This document shows, piece by piece, positions 11,151 to 22,339 of a stretch of 64,000 bases of DNA (its first letter is position 1; each line of letters begins with the position of its first letter). The stretch is from NCBI GenBank assembly GCA_024362935.1, contig JANCRA010000114.1, positions 744,001 to 808,000 of the forward strand. Direction: 5' to 3'. The stretch is from Setophaga petechia. Taxonomy: Eukaryota; Chordata; Aves; Passeriformes; Parulidae. Both the position numbers and the translations under genes were made by a program. Under the pieces are notes generated by a model. That model was not told the origin of the DNA, did not search any database, and saw only the letters and a program-made list of their open reading frames with translations.

Positions 11151-12120
11151 ACCTTCTCAAACATGGCAGGGTAGTGCCGGCTGTAAGTTTATAATTATGG
11201 ACTGCTTGTCAGACCCCTCTATGCTCTTACTACCAATGGAAACAGAGATCTCCAGTGGACAAAAGAAGCCACATGGGCCTTTCACCAGCTAAAGAGTGCC
11301 CTCCTGTCAGCCCCAGCTTTGAGACTTCCAGATGTAAGTAAACCATTCCTTCTATTTTTCCATGCAAGAAATTGCCCTAAGAATACTGGCTCAGGACTTG
11401 GGTCCTTTCCAGAGGGCATATGCTTATTTCTCTAAGCAACTAGATACAACAGCCAAAGGATGGCCAGGTTGTCTCAGAGCTATAAGAGCAGTCATGCTGA
11501 ATATTCAAGAAGCATGCAAATTTACCCTGGGACAAAAATGACTGTGCTAGTGTCCCACACAGTGCTCGCAGTACTGGAAGTAAAGGGTGGCCACTGGCTT
11601 TCACCACGGAGGCTCCTGAAATACCTGGCATCATGGTAGAGCAAGATGATGCAGAGATAGTGGTGACTAATATTGCCAACCCAGCTTCCTTTCTCAGTGG
11701 AAATCAAGGAGAAGCAGTACACCACGATTGCCTGGAGACCATTGAAGCTACTTACTCCAGCCACCCAGACTTAAAGGACACTCCTTTGGACGATGCAGAG
11801 ACCTGGTTCACTGACGGGAGCAGCTACGTTGCCAATGGGAAGCGACATGCTGGGTATGCAGTGACCACCTGCAGAGAGGTAATCGAATCCAGACCCTTAC
11901 CAACAGGTACCTCTGCACAGAAAGCTGGGATAAATGCATTGACCCATGCCTTAGAAACAGCAAAAGGAAAAGAAAATAAACATCTATACAGACTCGAAAT
12001 ATGCATTCAGAGTCATGTATGCACATGGAGCCATCTGGAAGGAGAGGAGACTGCTAACCTCACAAAGAAAGAGACAATCCGGCTGCTGGAAATAGTTCAG
12101 CTGCCAAAAAAAGTATATTA
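11151..12120 (+). pseudogene. ERV-A RT connection and RNase H (broken)
   Basis: After the CR1 insertion the RT connection resumes (LLVRPLYALTT and TWAFHQLKSALLSAPALRLP near 11200-11330). RNase H follows in an open frame 11633-12121, with ETWFTDGSSY supplying the first catalytic Asp near 11800. Near 11980 the frame slips: the second Asp motif IYTDSKYAF is present in the next frame, so the open frame encodes an unrelated tail. The family's Glu in the ELxAL motif reads N here (INALTHAL). The enzyme is inactive. Confidence 0.82.
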
Positions 12121-13380
12121 AGGCACACCAGAGAGTGAGCTCAGAATTGGAGGAATGAACTGGCTGATGGAGAGGCAAAGAAAGCAGCAAAAGGTGAGGT
12201 AATTATAGACAGATTTTCCTCAAAGGTAAGCCAGAATACAATAATACTGATCAAAAGAGACATACAACCACAAGGAGTGGCTACCATTGAAAGAGAGCTG
12301 GCAATTCCTTCCCATTTTCGTAGTCAATAGTGAAGGAGGAGCACTAGAAAACACAATGGGGCCTAACTACTTAAAAGCTTTTATAAAGTGTAGTTCCTTT
12401 CCCAAAATGAACAAGGCTGCCAGTGATACAGAGTACATTGAGATGAAGTGTTAACTTTGAAGTAGTAGTTTCCACAGGCTTTCTAGAACACACATCTGAT
12501 TAAAAGAATCATTGCCAGGAATTGATATGCCACTATTACTCAGGTAAACCAACAGTGTGATCCTTGCCTCCAGACTAACCCAAAAAATACCCCCAGACCT
12601 AAACTCGGTCAGACTGGGAGAGGCCATGGGCCTGGACAGCAGTGGCAAATTAACTTTCCAGAACTCCCAAGGAAAGGGGGGTATCAGTATTTACTAGGAT
12701 TGATAGATACATTTTCAGAGTGGCCAGAAACATTCCCCACCAGAACTGTCAAAGCTTGAGCTTATTATTATTATAACAAGAAATAATGCCATTCTTCAGA
12801 GTTCCAGCCACAATATTCTCGGATAGAAGATCTCATTTCATTTCCAAAGCAGTGCAACAGACTAGTAGCCACCAGGGCGTAGACTGGGAACTTCACACTC
12901 CATACCGCCCCCAATCAAGCAGCCAGAAAATGCATCATTTGATAAGGAAGTAAATTATAAGACTGGGGCAGGAAATTAATCTACCCTTTCCCCAAGCTCT
13001 TCCTCTGACACTATTGCAAATTCGAACTAAACCTTGGGCTAAAAGAAAGCTGAGGCCTTTTGAAATGCCTTATAGAAGACCATATGGAATACAAAAGAGA
13101 ATGTCCACCCACATTAGGGTGATAACACTGGCCACCTACATGGTTGCTTTAAGTAAACAGCTCAGAGAAATTGAGAAACACGTGGCTAGAACTCAGAGCA
13201 GGGAGTTAGATAGCCTGGAGATATGGAACCACAGTGGAAGGGACTGTTCCAAGTGCTTCTCACCACCTTCACCGCAATCAAAATCAAGGAGCAGAACACC
13301 TGGATCCATCACTCTCGAGTGAAGAAGGCCCAGAAGCCCCTTAGGGAGTGACACCAGGAGACAATGAACTGAGACTATAA
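12121..13380 (+). pseudogene. ERV-A integrase (broken)
   Basis: The end of RNase H (NELADGEAKKAAK near 12157-12190) leads into integrase. The catalytic core is recognisable near 12541-12750 by CDPCLQTNPKNTPRP and GGYQYLLGLIDTFSEWPE, which includes the first catalytic Asp. Frames then break repeatedly. The C-terminal part is open at 13014-13322 (the region after RTKPWAKRKL, with VALSKQLREIEKHV) but slips frame near 13225. A short stretch 12240-12440 was not placed in any domain. Confidence 0.78.
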
Positions 13381-13385
13381 CTTAC

Positions 13386-15425
13386 TCAGGCAAAATGCAG
13401 TTGGGGGTAGCTCATACTTGGGTTTACAGAATTGTTTTATATGTAATTATAACTGAAGTTTTAGAACTAGAGAATACCTCTATCTAAAGCAATGCTGGAT
13501 GGCCTTGGTCCCAAGTGTTTAATCAGTATACTGAATCCATGGGAGAACCTTCTGAGATAAAGGATTTAAACCTATCCACTGTAGTAAGTCACGGGGATCA
13601 GGTATATGAGGAGCAAGAATGGCAAGAACGAGAACTGTGGACACTTCAAGGGATTAGAAGGGGAAGAAATCAAGGTAGGGTGTCGGATGGTTAATGGGAC
13701 GGTTTATGAGAGACCAGATGAAATTAGTGTTGTAACTTCTCCTGGTGTACACGAACACCAGGAAGTTTGTGATAACCTAAGTGAATCAGACTGTTGGTGT
13801 AATTTCACCTTGATACAGCCTGTAGAAGTGACTTGCCTTTGGGCTCAGGGTGCTATCGGACTTTCATTTAAATTCAAAGTGGACATTGCACCTTTTACAA
13901 CAGCAGGACCTCATACAGCCCATACTAGGACTCAAATAGTTCAGACACAGCCCAAACTTGAACCTGAAGTGTATGAAATAGGCCCCTATGTAGCGAGAAA
14001 TGTGGGTGAACAACAACTATTGTTCAATCCAGAATGGTCTCTCAAACGTGTTGAGTTGCTAATGCAAATTAACATCTCAGAAATCCAACCAGCCTGCCCC
14101 TCCTTCTTAAAAACATCCTTTGAGGGCTGGACAACGTGGTTACAAAGGCAGGTATATCTCAGGAGCAGAATAAAAAAGGATCTAACTGGGGTATTAGGGA
14201 CAGGATTAGGAGTTTTAAATGGAATTGATTCAGAAATACTGATGAATAAACTGGCCACTGCAGCAGGTAGCCTAACCAAATTGAAGCAGCCTTTACAGTC
14301 ATCTCTGCTGGCTTTAGGAACTAGGCAGTGGCAGATTTCAAAAGTACTGCCAAAGTTAGAAACGGCCAGAGACCAAGACCACAAGTTAATAGTAGAAGCA
14401 CTTAGTACAGTTCAAGATAATGTGTCTTTAGCTTTCAGTTGTATACAAGCACAGTTATAGATGTAAGCAACAGCAGCTCTGATCATACGGGAAGAGAGTA
14501 AAAGTAATTTTCCAGCTGAAATTCGGAAAATTGTCTGGGATAATGCAATTGATTTTGAAAAGAAGTTTCAATCCTGGTGGACTATGGTAAATTTCACCTA
14601 TGATCCTGCTTCTAATGTAGCCACTGCCTTTGTGCTTACCATACGTAATGCCACTGTTTATGTTATCCATCCCATCATTGCACTACGATTAAACCATGAA
14701 AAAACAATACTCTGCCCTTCAGAACATAGAGTGCAAGCACAAAAGATGAAGAAAAGTGGCAAACAGTAAACCTAGAATCCTGCATTACTGGGGAACAGCT
14801 GGGATTCATTTGTGAAAGCAATACTATTAATGCCCAGGATGTGTGTTTAGACACTGAACAGAGTATCTGCCACTTCGAAGTTCATCCAGTCACTGACCAG
14901 AAAACTGTGCTCATATATACTGGAAAAGGGTGTGTATGCCTGAGAACTGCCTGTGCTGCTGTAAAAATTGATAGCAATGATGTTATTCTGTCTAGTAGAA
15001 ATCATTCTAATTTCTGTATTTGTAATTTTGTTAAGATTGTCAAGTGTGATTTTTCGTACTTGGCCCCAGTGACATCCCACCAGCTGGTTAAAACCAAATA
15101 TACAGTGTATCACTGACTATCACCTACCCCTATTGGAATGGACCTTACATTGGTGAAACAATTAATTAAGCACCAAGGCCTACTGGAAATCTTAGAAGAA
15201 ATCCAAAAGAATGGAAAGAAAACCTTAATTACTGTCCAACATGATACAAAAGAAATAACCAGAGTTCTACAAAGAATAAAACAGAGTGTAGATCATCACT
15301 GGTGAGATGTGATCTTTAGGTGGTCACCAACTGCAAATGGAATCTTTAACAAGCTGTGTCACCCCATTGCAGTTTTGTTAATATTAGTTAGAATAAGTTT
15401 AGGATTATCTATTATATTGCTAATT
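13386..15425 (+). pseudogene. ERV-A envelope region, partly open
   Basis: The largest open frame, 13606-14460 (284 codons), holds Cys-bearing surface-like sequence (CDNLSESDCWC), then a basic cluster RSRIKK (codons ~184-189) followed by a Gly-rich hydrophobic segment GVLGTGLGVLNGI. A heptad-like Leu/Gln stretch comes next, an arrangement typical of class I fusion proteins (cleavage site, fusion peptide, coiled coil). After a stop at 14458 homologous sequence continues in other frames: 14584-14769 has several NxT/S sites, and 14841-15116 has the Cys motif CVCLRTAC. A hydrophobic segment near 15365-15425 could be the membrane anchor. The gammaretroviral CX6CC motif was not seen, so the env lineage differs from ERV-C. 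It cannot make one full protein as it stands. Confidence 0.7.
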
Positions 15426-15550
15426 TAGAATTAGATAATACTACAACAAATAGCTGTATTAACCTCTTTATCAAACGTACATGGTAAAGCATTAACAGAC
15501 ACTTATTGTCATAAGGGTTTGCATTAAGTAAAAGAATTTACTTATTTTCT

Positions 15551-15564
15551 AGGAAAGGGGGGAA
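15551..15564 (+). other. ERV-A polypurine tract
   Basis: AGGAAAGGGGGGAA lies directly before the 3' LTR, the usual plus-strand priming site of a retrovirus. It confirms the LTR start at 15565. Confidence 0.9.
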
Positions 15565-16000
15565 TGAGACAGAGTAAAAATCCCCCTAAGTAGAAATCCC
15601 TTTTGAATTAGGTTAAAAGTCTAAAAGGGTAAAAAGTCTGTAAGCCAAAGCTGAAGGAAAAACTGCAAGACAGAGATACTGGAGAGATTGATGAAGAAAT
15701 CAGAGACATAAAGCAAGGCCAGGACAACCTGACCTAGGAATTCCTTTTGATAAAGAAGAACTAGCAGCAAATGTCAGGTGAAGTCGATAAAAATGAATAT
15801 GTATGAGCCTATTGTGAAACTGTATGCATATGTATGTAGAAGGAAGATAAAAGGACATCTGAAGTTCTCGGATGTACGCGTGCCCTTTTAGTACCTTTGA
15901 GGTACGCATGCGTCCAGCGCTGCAATAAATACATACCGGATCTTCGGCTCTTAACAACTTTTACAAAGTTGTGGGGGTTTCTTTTTTTCTCCGCAAAACA
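15565..16000 (+). repeat. ERV-A 3' LTR
   Basis: The 436-bp sequence starts TGAGACAGAG and ends CCGCAAAACA. An AATAAA signal lies near 15923. It has a short duplication around 15878-15912 (GTACGCGTGCC...GTACGCATGCG) not present in the 5' LTR. It ends directly against the ERV-B gag fragment without a visible target duplication. Confidence 0.88.
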
Positions 16001-16027
16001 GGTACAAGAACCAGACCCGCGCCAAAG

Positions 16028-16366
16028 CTACTCACATTTTTTCCATTGCACCAACAGTGACCCCACGTCTACAGTGCAGTCATCAAAGAGGGCCTCCATG
16101 AGGTGGACCCCCACGAGAGACCACTCCTCCCTGGAGAACACCTTCCCAGGGACGGAAAAAAACCCTTGCTCTTGGGCCCACAGAATCAATCTTTCAAAAT
16201 CATCCCAGGAAACAGAAACCTGTTTCCACTCCAGAACCTCCTTCCAGAGGTCCAAAATGAGGGAATCCTCCCCGAAACCCACAGAGGTTGCCATTGCCCC
16301 AAGAACAGCAGGCAAAGCACCAAAAGAGGAGGGGGGGAACACCTCACCAAACTCGCTCGCTGTCAC
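16028..16366 (-). pseudogene. ERV-B gag matrix-like fragment
   Basis: The open frame of 112 codons lies just downstream of the ERV-B LTR and leader, where gag must start. The sequence from about codon 45 (SWDDFERLILWAQEQGFF, then REEWSLVGVHLMEAL) has the length, helical pattern and Trp positions of retroviral matrix domains of alpha- and betaretroviruses. The true start may be the internal Met near codon 25 rather than the first. The frame runs out at 16028 and the element is lost beyond 16001. The assignment rests on position and pattern, not on a search. Confidence 0.6.
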
Positions 16367-16406
16367 GTCTCAGCCTAGGCTGCAATACACCGCGGCGGTC
16401 ACCAGA

Positions 16407-16659
16407 TGTCGCCATAGGACATGAAAGAACACAAGCGCACCCGCTGTCAAGGTGAAAGAAAAAGGAAGTTTATTTTTCTGACTCCCATATTTATAGTTTT
16501 ACAGAGGTGACAGTGGATTGGAGGGTGACAGTGACACCTCTCCAATGACACTGGTTAAACCAACAGTCCATCAACTCTCTCCTCCTCAATCGAAGGAATG
16601 CAAACAATAAGTAATTTACAAGAAAGTGCCTGAGAAAATTCCCTACAAGAATGTCAACA
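16407..16659 (-). repeat. ERV-B LTR
   Basis: On the minus strand it begins TGTTGACATTC and ends GGCGACA, 253 bp. It has a TATA-like box CTATAAATATGGG near 16500-16488 and an AATAAA signal at 16474-16469. The primer site follows two bases later. The first eight bases of that site (TGGTGACC) match tRNA-Trp-type sites, but the rest agrees poorly, so primer identity is tentative. Confidence 0.75.
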
Positions 16660-17725
16660 TCAGAAGTCTTAGAAAATCTTAAAAGACCAGGGCGACAGAC
16701 CCTCAACATGCCAAGGTCAGCTGGACCAGCCAGGTGGCCCCTGGGAGGCCAAACAAGCCAAACCTGTTGCGTGTTTCCTTGGTTTTGTGGGGCCCAAGTG
16801 TCACAATGGTGTCTGGGATCCATGAGGCCCCACAGTGCCATAATGGTGACTTGTTTCCAGGGGTCAAGCAGTGTTACAATGGACTCTTTGTTTAATGGGG
16901 TCCCACGGTGTCACAATGGTCCCAAAAATTCCATAAGGCCTTGCAGTGTCACAATGGTCTCTGTGGTTCCCCAGGCCCCACAATGTCACGTGACTCCTCT
17001 GTTCCATGAGCCCTGCAATGACACAATGGACCTTTGGACCCTGGGGGTTTGCAGTGTCACAATGGTCTCCTTTGGCTCCACAGTGTCACAATGGACCATT
17101 CTTGACAGGAGGCCCCTCTGTGTCACCCTGGAACTTTGGTTCCATGCAGCCCTGCAGTGTCACAAAGGCCTCTTAGTTTCACGAGGCCCCACAGTATCAC
17201 AATGGTCCTCTTGGTTCTGTGGGGAACCCCAGGGTCACAATGGTCTCCATGATCCCATGAGTCGCCTCAGTGTCACAATGGTCTCCGTGGTTCCATGGTA
17301 CCCCACATTGTCACAATGGCCGCTTGGTTCCATGAAACTGTGAAGTGTCCTAATGGTCTCTCCATGGTTCCATGAGGCCTTACAATGTCATAATGGACCT
17401 TTGGCACCATTGTGAGACCATTGGGTCTCGCAGTGTCACAATGGCCCCTTGGTTCCATGACACCCCAAAGTGTCACAATGGCCACCACAGTTCCAGGAGG
17501 TCACACGGTGTCACAATGGCCCCTTGGTTTGATGGGGCCTTACAGTGTCACCATGATCCCAACATTCTATGGAGCCACACAGCATCAGTATGGTCCTCTT
17601 GGTTCCATGAGGCCCCAGAGTGTAACAATGGTCCCTTGGTCTCTCAGGGCCCCACAGTGTCACAATGCTCCCTTGGTCTCACAGGGCCCCACAGTGTCAC
17701 AATGCTCCCTTGGTTCCATGGGCCC
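16660..17725 (+). repeat. R3 tail and R1 satellite array
   Basis: 16660-16790 is the R3-to-R1 junction sequence also found at 637-715 (CCTCAACATGCCAAGGTCAG). From 16790 about 24 units of the ~38-bp R1 repeat follow. Open frames up to 238 codons run through the array because unit length and composition avoid stops. Parallel frames are open on both strands, so they are not genes. Confidence 0.9.
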
Positions 17726-19150
17726 TGTGCTGCTGCATTCCCCCCTCCCCTTCTCAGCCTGCCCTGCCAGCTCAGAAATGCTCCTTGGGGCTCGGCCTTG
17801 GCCAACAGCCCCTGGGCTCAGCTCCTCTGCAGCTCATCACAAACACTGTCTGCTCCAGGCACTGCTGCTGCCCAACCAGCTCCTGCTTTCTGCAGGAGCA
17901 GCCCTGGGAACTGCTTTTGTTCCCTCCGTGGCACAACATCCCTGTTCTCACACTGCCAAAGAAAGCTGTTGGTGCCAAGTGCGGCCAGGATGAACCATGG
18001 CTGGGACTGCAGCCCCTCTCTTGGGGCCCTGCAAACAGCGCTCCAAAAGGAGCCCTTGGAGCTCTCCTGGGCCAGCCACTCCCTCTGAGTGGGGCCTCTC
18101 CCAGCCGGGAACTCTCCCGTTTGCTGCACTCGGGGATCCCCAACAACGACGGAGCCTGGGCCCATCCCCCCACTCCTCCAGGCTCAACCCTTCACCCACT
18201 GCTGGGGAGATGCCAAAGGATCCACAGGGAGCATTTCCTGCCCTCAGGGGAATTTCTCACAGCTGCCTTGCACTGACTCTTGGTGTCTGTGTGCACACAG
18301 GACTGCCTGTGCTGGGGAAATGTGGCAGAAATGCTGCTCTCTGAGGGGTTTGAGTGCCTTGGATAGCTGAGTCAGTCAGGCCTGTAAGTGAGGTCAGGTC
18401 ATGAGGTCTAAGGTAAGTTAAATTCTGCTAAGAGTTGTTCTTTTTGCTGAGTTGTTATGTTTAATATGTTATTAGCTAAAATAGTTTTAAATGTTAATCC
18501 TCTGTTAAATAGAAAGTCAGAGGTTATAAGTTAGAATAAATAGTGTTAAGTGCTGTTCTTTTGATAAATTGTGAAGTTTAAGGCATCAGTTAAGGGTAAG
18601 GTGTAAGTTAAGTCCTGTTAAGTTTGAGCTCTGTAAAGGTTTTGGGCCATATACCTTTTATCCTTGCCCTCACTGTCCTTGTGTCACACACACACACGGA
18701 CAGTTCTCAGTTCATTTCTGGTTTGATTGCCTGGATTCTGTTTGGTTTTGTTGTTGCTTTGTTTCCCTGGTGTGCCTGAAGTGTCCAGGCAGGAGCAGAG
18801 TGACTCTTGCCAAGGAACTTTGTGCTGCTGTCCCTTAATATTCAATCTGGTTTTTGCTGATCCCTTGCTGGGGATTTTTTCAGCGCTCTCAAGGCCTCGT
18901 TGGTAACAGGGTGAAGGAGCCCTGGCCCAGGCTCTGGCCCTGGGGGACACAGGGACGCTGCCGGGGGGTCCCTGTCCCCCTGTGCCACCCCCAGGGCCCC
19001 GGCCCCTCGTCCCCGTGTCAGGCTCTGGGGTCGATCTGGTGGAACATCCTCTGGGGGAGGCTGCGGGGCCGGGGGCGGGGGGACCCGGGGGGACAGGGGA
19101 CCCTGCTGTGCACGAGCAGGGTTGGACTGCTCTGGGGGGAGCTGTGAGGG
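17726..19150 (+). repeat. R4 composite block, longest copy
   Basis: This contains the ~430-bp 5' extension (17726-18170) missing from copy 1, partly shared with the inverted copy at 6170-6300. The common R4 parts follow, including the AT-rich TAAGTT stretch (18370-18650) and the GC-rich end (18890-19150). A short CACACACACA tract is at 18687-18697. No coding sequence is supported. Confidence 0.85.
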
Positions 19151-19840
19151 GGGCCGGGGCAGAGTGACCTCCCCAGTGACCTCACACAGCCCTTGTGATG
19201 TCACACAGCCCCTGTGATGTCACACAGCCCCTGTGATGTCAACCTGCCCACTCTGGGATGTCACACAGCTCACTTGTGATGTCACAGAACCAAATCTGGG
19301 ATGTCAGCCTGGAATGTCATACAGCTGCACTGTGGTGTCACAGAAGATGCTGTGATGTCACAAAGTCACAATGTGATGTCACAGTCTTTTCTGTAATGTC
19401 ACAGTCTGCTCTATGATGTTACACAGCACCACAGTGATGTCACAACCCATTCTCTGATGTCACTTAGCCACCTTCTATGATGGCAGGATCTGGTCTATGG
19501 CCTCACACCCTACTCTATGATGTCAGTGACAGCTCTGTGATGTAACAACACCCTCAGTGATGCCACAAAACCCTTTCTGTGATGTCATATTGACACTCTT
19601 TAATGGTACAGCACACAGTTTGACCTCACAACCTGCTCTATGATGCCATACAGCCAAACCATGATGTCACAGCCTGCTCTGTGATGTCACATAGTTCCTT
19701 CTATGATACCATAGCTGCTCAATGACCTCACATAACAAACTCTGTGATGTCACAGCCCAATCTGTGACCTCACACAGCCCATTCTGTGCTGTCACACAGC
19801 CCCTTGCTGACATCACAGCTGCTCTGTGCCTCTATGACAC
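19151..19840 (+). repeat. R2 satellite array
   Basis: Tandem TGTGATGTCACA units as at 2101-2880, following R4 and preceding R5 in the same order. Units are a little more diverged than in the first array. Confidence 0.9.
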
Positions 19841-20960
19841 AGCCACAGAGGTGCTGCTGTGACACAGCCCCCTCTGGGCCATGCCACAGCCCCTGGCAGT
19901 GCTGAGCCCCTGTGAGCTCTGTCTGTGCCCTGCTGGTGTCTCTGAGGGGCCCTGGCAGTGGCCCAGCCCTGCTGGGCTGTGCACAGGAGCTGCTCCTGGC
20001 CAGAGCTGTCTCTCTGCAGCGCTGCCCTTGCCAGGAGCTGCCTCTGGGCCAGGAGCCCGGCCCAGCTCAGCAGCACAGACACAGCACAAGGACTGTAATG
20101 ACCCTCTGGGGCTTTGGTGCTCTTTGCATCAGACTCAGTCCCCCAGAGTCTCATAGAACTTCTCAAGAACTCAAAATTAGATTCAAAGTGCAAATATTTA
20201 TTAACTTTAAATGGGTCCCACTAAGGGACACAAGTCATGTGAAAGTGTCCCCAGGTTCCAGGTAGAGCGGAACACTGGAGGCAGTGATGACAGCTGGGCA
20301 CAAGCAAGGCAAAGGTGTCTCTGGTGCTGAGCAAAGCTGGATGTGTTTCAGGAATGCAAAGGACCAAGGCCTGAGCCCCAGCCCCTGCCCAGGCAGATCC
20401 TGTCCCTCCCTCCTTGCTCAGGGCTCTTCCCGGGATGGGCACTGGCATGTGGGGATGTGCAATGCCAAGGGCAGGAGCATGGGGCGGCCCCTGCCAGGCT
20501 GCTGAGCAGGGACAAGGAGGCAATGAGGCCCCAGGCCTGCAAGGGTCACTTGTCCCCTCGTGGCCTCAGGCCCAGGCCCAGCAGTCATGGCCAAAGTGCT
20601 GCCCAAGTTGGCTCTGGCAGGGCTGTCTTGCAGCTGCTGCCCATCCCTGTGCCCTGTGCAGCCCAGGCTGTCCCACGGTGTCCCTGCCCTGCGCCTCTGT
20701 CCCTGCAGGCTGTTGGCATCCCCCGGCTGCCCCACCTGGCTGGGCCCTTCCTTTGCTGACAGCTCTGCCTCCTGCCTGCCTCTGCCTGCCCACACAAAGC
20801 CTTGGGCTGCTCCAAGCTCCTTCTAGGGGATGTGCTGCACCACAGCCCTGCCCTCTCAGTGAAATTCCTTTCCCCTCCAGTCTGCACCTCCCCAGCTGCA
20901 CCTGGCATTAATTCTTTCTTTCTCTGGCTGTTCTCTATGTCAAAAAGATCCACCATCTCT
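19841..20960 (+). repeat. R5 GC-rich block, longest copy
   Basis: This matches 2881-3745, 56821-57540 and, inverted, 23816-24410, and includes the middle portion (20280-20700) missing at 3300-3400. Open frames of 110-165 codons exist on both strands, and their lengths and frames change from copy to copy. I do not consider them genes. Confidence 0.82.
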
Positions 20961-22255
20961 GAAACCACCCTTCAGTCCCTCCCAGGGCTCTCCTGTGCTT
21001 TCCTCAGTCTCACCCCACTGAGCACAGAGTTCCTGTGTCCCTATGGAGTGGTCAAGTGCTTGAGGCTGAGAGCCCCTGGACAAGAGGGACAGTTCTTTTC
21101 CATAGGAAGGAAACCACAGAACCCCAGGATGTGACGGTGTTTACAGGATTTTCAGATGAGGGAAGAGATGAGGATTTGACTCCATGTTTCAGAAGGCTTG
21201 ATTTATTTTTTTATGATATGTATTACATTAAAACTATACTAAAAGAATGGAAGAAAAAGTTCTCATCAGAAGGCTAGGCTAAGAATAGAAAGGAATGAAT
21301 AACAAAGATTTGTGGCTCGGACAGAGAGCCGAGCTAGCTGGGCTGTGATTGGCCATTAATTATAAACATCTAAGATGGGGCCATCACAGATCCACCTGTT
21401 GCATTCCACAGCAGCAGATAACCATTGTTTACATTTTGTTCCTGAGGCCTCTCACCTTCTCAGGAGGAAAAAAATCCTAAGGAAAGGATTTTCATGAAAA
21501 GATGTCGGCGACACCAGGGTTTGAAGGCAGATGAGAAGCAGTCACCAGAGGCCAAGGCCAGCCAGACCTGTCTGTCCTTGCAGCTTTTGTCTGAAAGCAG
21601 CCTTGGGATATCTGGGGAGTTTTGGGGGTGGAATTCCATTTCAGCCATGGGTTCCTGGACTGGAATGACAGCTCTCCATGGGAAGAAAAGGGCAGAGTCC
21701 CAGTGTTTCAAAGGCCACAAGGAGGTCAAGGCTAACCACACCTATTGTCAGGGAGGAATCCTTGGAGAGACAGAATTTGGGAGGCCAAACCCCACTTTTG
21801 TCTCTGGGCATCTGGACAAGAAGGACAGTTCTTTTCCATAAGCAGGTAAGTACGGACCCCAGAGTTTCAAATGCAGATGAGAGCTGGCCCTCAGGAAACC
21901 AAGGGAACCTGGACAGACCTGGCAGCTTTTGTCTGGGAGATATCCTTGGATATAAGGAATTTTGGAAGCATATTCCCAATTTTGGCCATGGATGCCTGGA
22001 CTTGAAAGATGTTTTTTTTCTATGGTAAGAAAGGCACAGGTCCCCAGTGCTTTGAAGGAGATGAGAGGCAGGCCCCAGAAGGCCAAGGCCAGCCAGAACT
22101 GTATGTCCTGGCAGGTTTTATATGGGAATAATCCTTGGATATAATCAGATTTGGAGGAGGAATCCCAATTTTGGCCAGGAACCCCTGGAGGAGGACTGAT
22201 CCTTCCCACAGAAAGGAAAGCACAGAACTTCAGGGTTTCAGGGGCTGATGAGAAG
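20961..22255 (+). repeat. R3 tandem repeat array, interrupted by a solo LTR
   Basis: About five R3 units. The first is split by the LTR at 21130-21513, and the others run on to 22255 with the CCATAGGAAGG, GGCCAAGGCCAGCCAGA and TTTTGGCCATGG landmarks. The CTCAACATGCC-type tail follows before R1 starts near 22340. Confidence 0.85.
21130..21513 (-). mobile_element. Solo LTR with 6-bp target duplication
   Basis: Read on the minus strand the element starts TGTCGCCGACATC at 21513 and ends ACACCGTCACA at 21130, 384 bp. An AATAAA signal is near 21215-21205. The flanks are CCAGGA (21124-21129) and CCAGGG (21514-21519), a 6-bp target duplication with one change. The uninterrupted R3 unit near 3826-3840 shows the empty site. 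The 6-bp duplication suits avian class II elements. A truncated relative lies at 32695-32929. Confidence 0.88.
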
Positions 22256-22339
22256 CAACCCGCAATATGTCAAAGTCAGCTGGACCAGTTATGCAGCCCC
22301 CAGGAGGTCCAACCGACCAGACCTGTTCCATGTTCTTGG

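Larger units (their letters stand above)
7417..16000 (+). mobile_element. ERV-A, class I-like endogenous retrovirus (full structure, decayed)
   Basis: An 8.6-kb provirus with two LTRs, a tRNA-Arg primer site, a protease-RT-RNase H-integrase region full of stops and frameshifts, an env region that is partly open, and a polypurine tract. The LTRs are alike but visibly diverged (402 versus 436 bp), so the element is not recent. Its left flank is the R6 repeat, but its right flank is the unrelated ERV-B fragment and no target-site duplication is visible. One side has therefore been rearranged, or the provirus is a recombinant. No gag is recognised. Confidence 0.9.
16001..16659 (-). mobile_element. 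ERV-B, class II-like 5' LTR plus gag fragment
   Basis: Read on the minus strand this is LTR (16659-16407), a primer site starting TGGTGACC at 16404, a short leader, and a gag-like start in an open frame 16366-16028. The element is cut at 16001 by the junction with ERV-A. Small LTR size and a Trp-type primer start are features of alpharetrovirus-like or other class II avian elements (inference). Confidence 0.72.

Noticed and set aside
16651..17993. Open frames of 190-238 codons through the R1 satellite
   Set aside because: They translate a ~38-bp repeat, several frames are open at once, and similar frames occur on the opposite strand of inverted arrays. This is expected from a low-stop repeat, not a gene.
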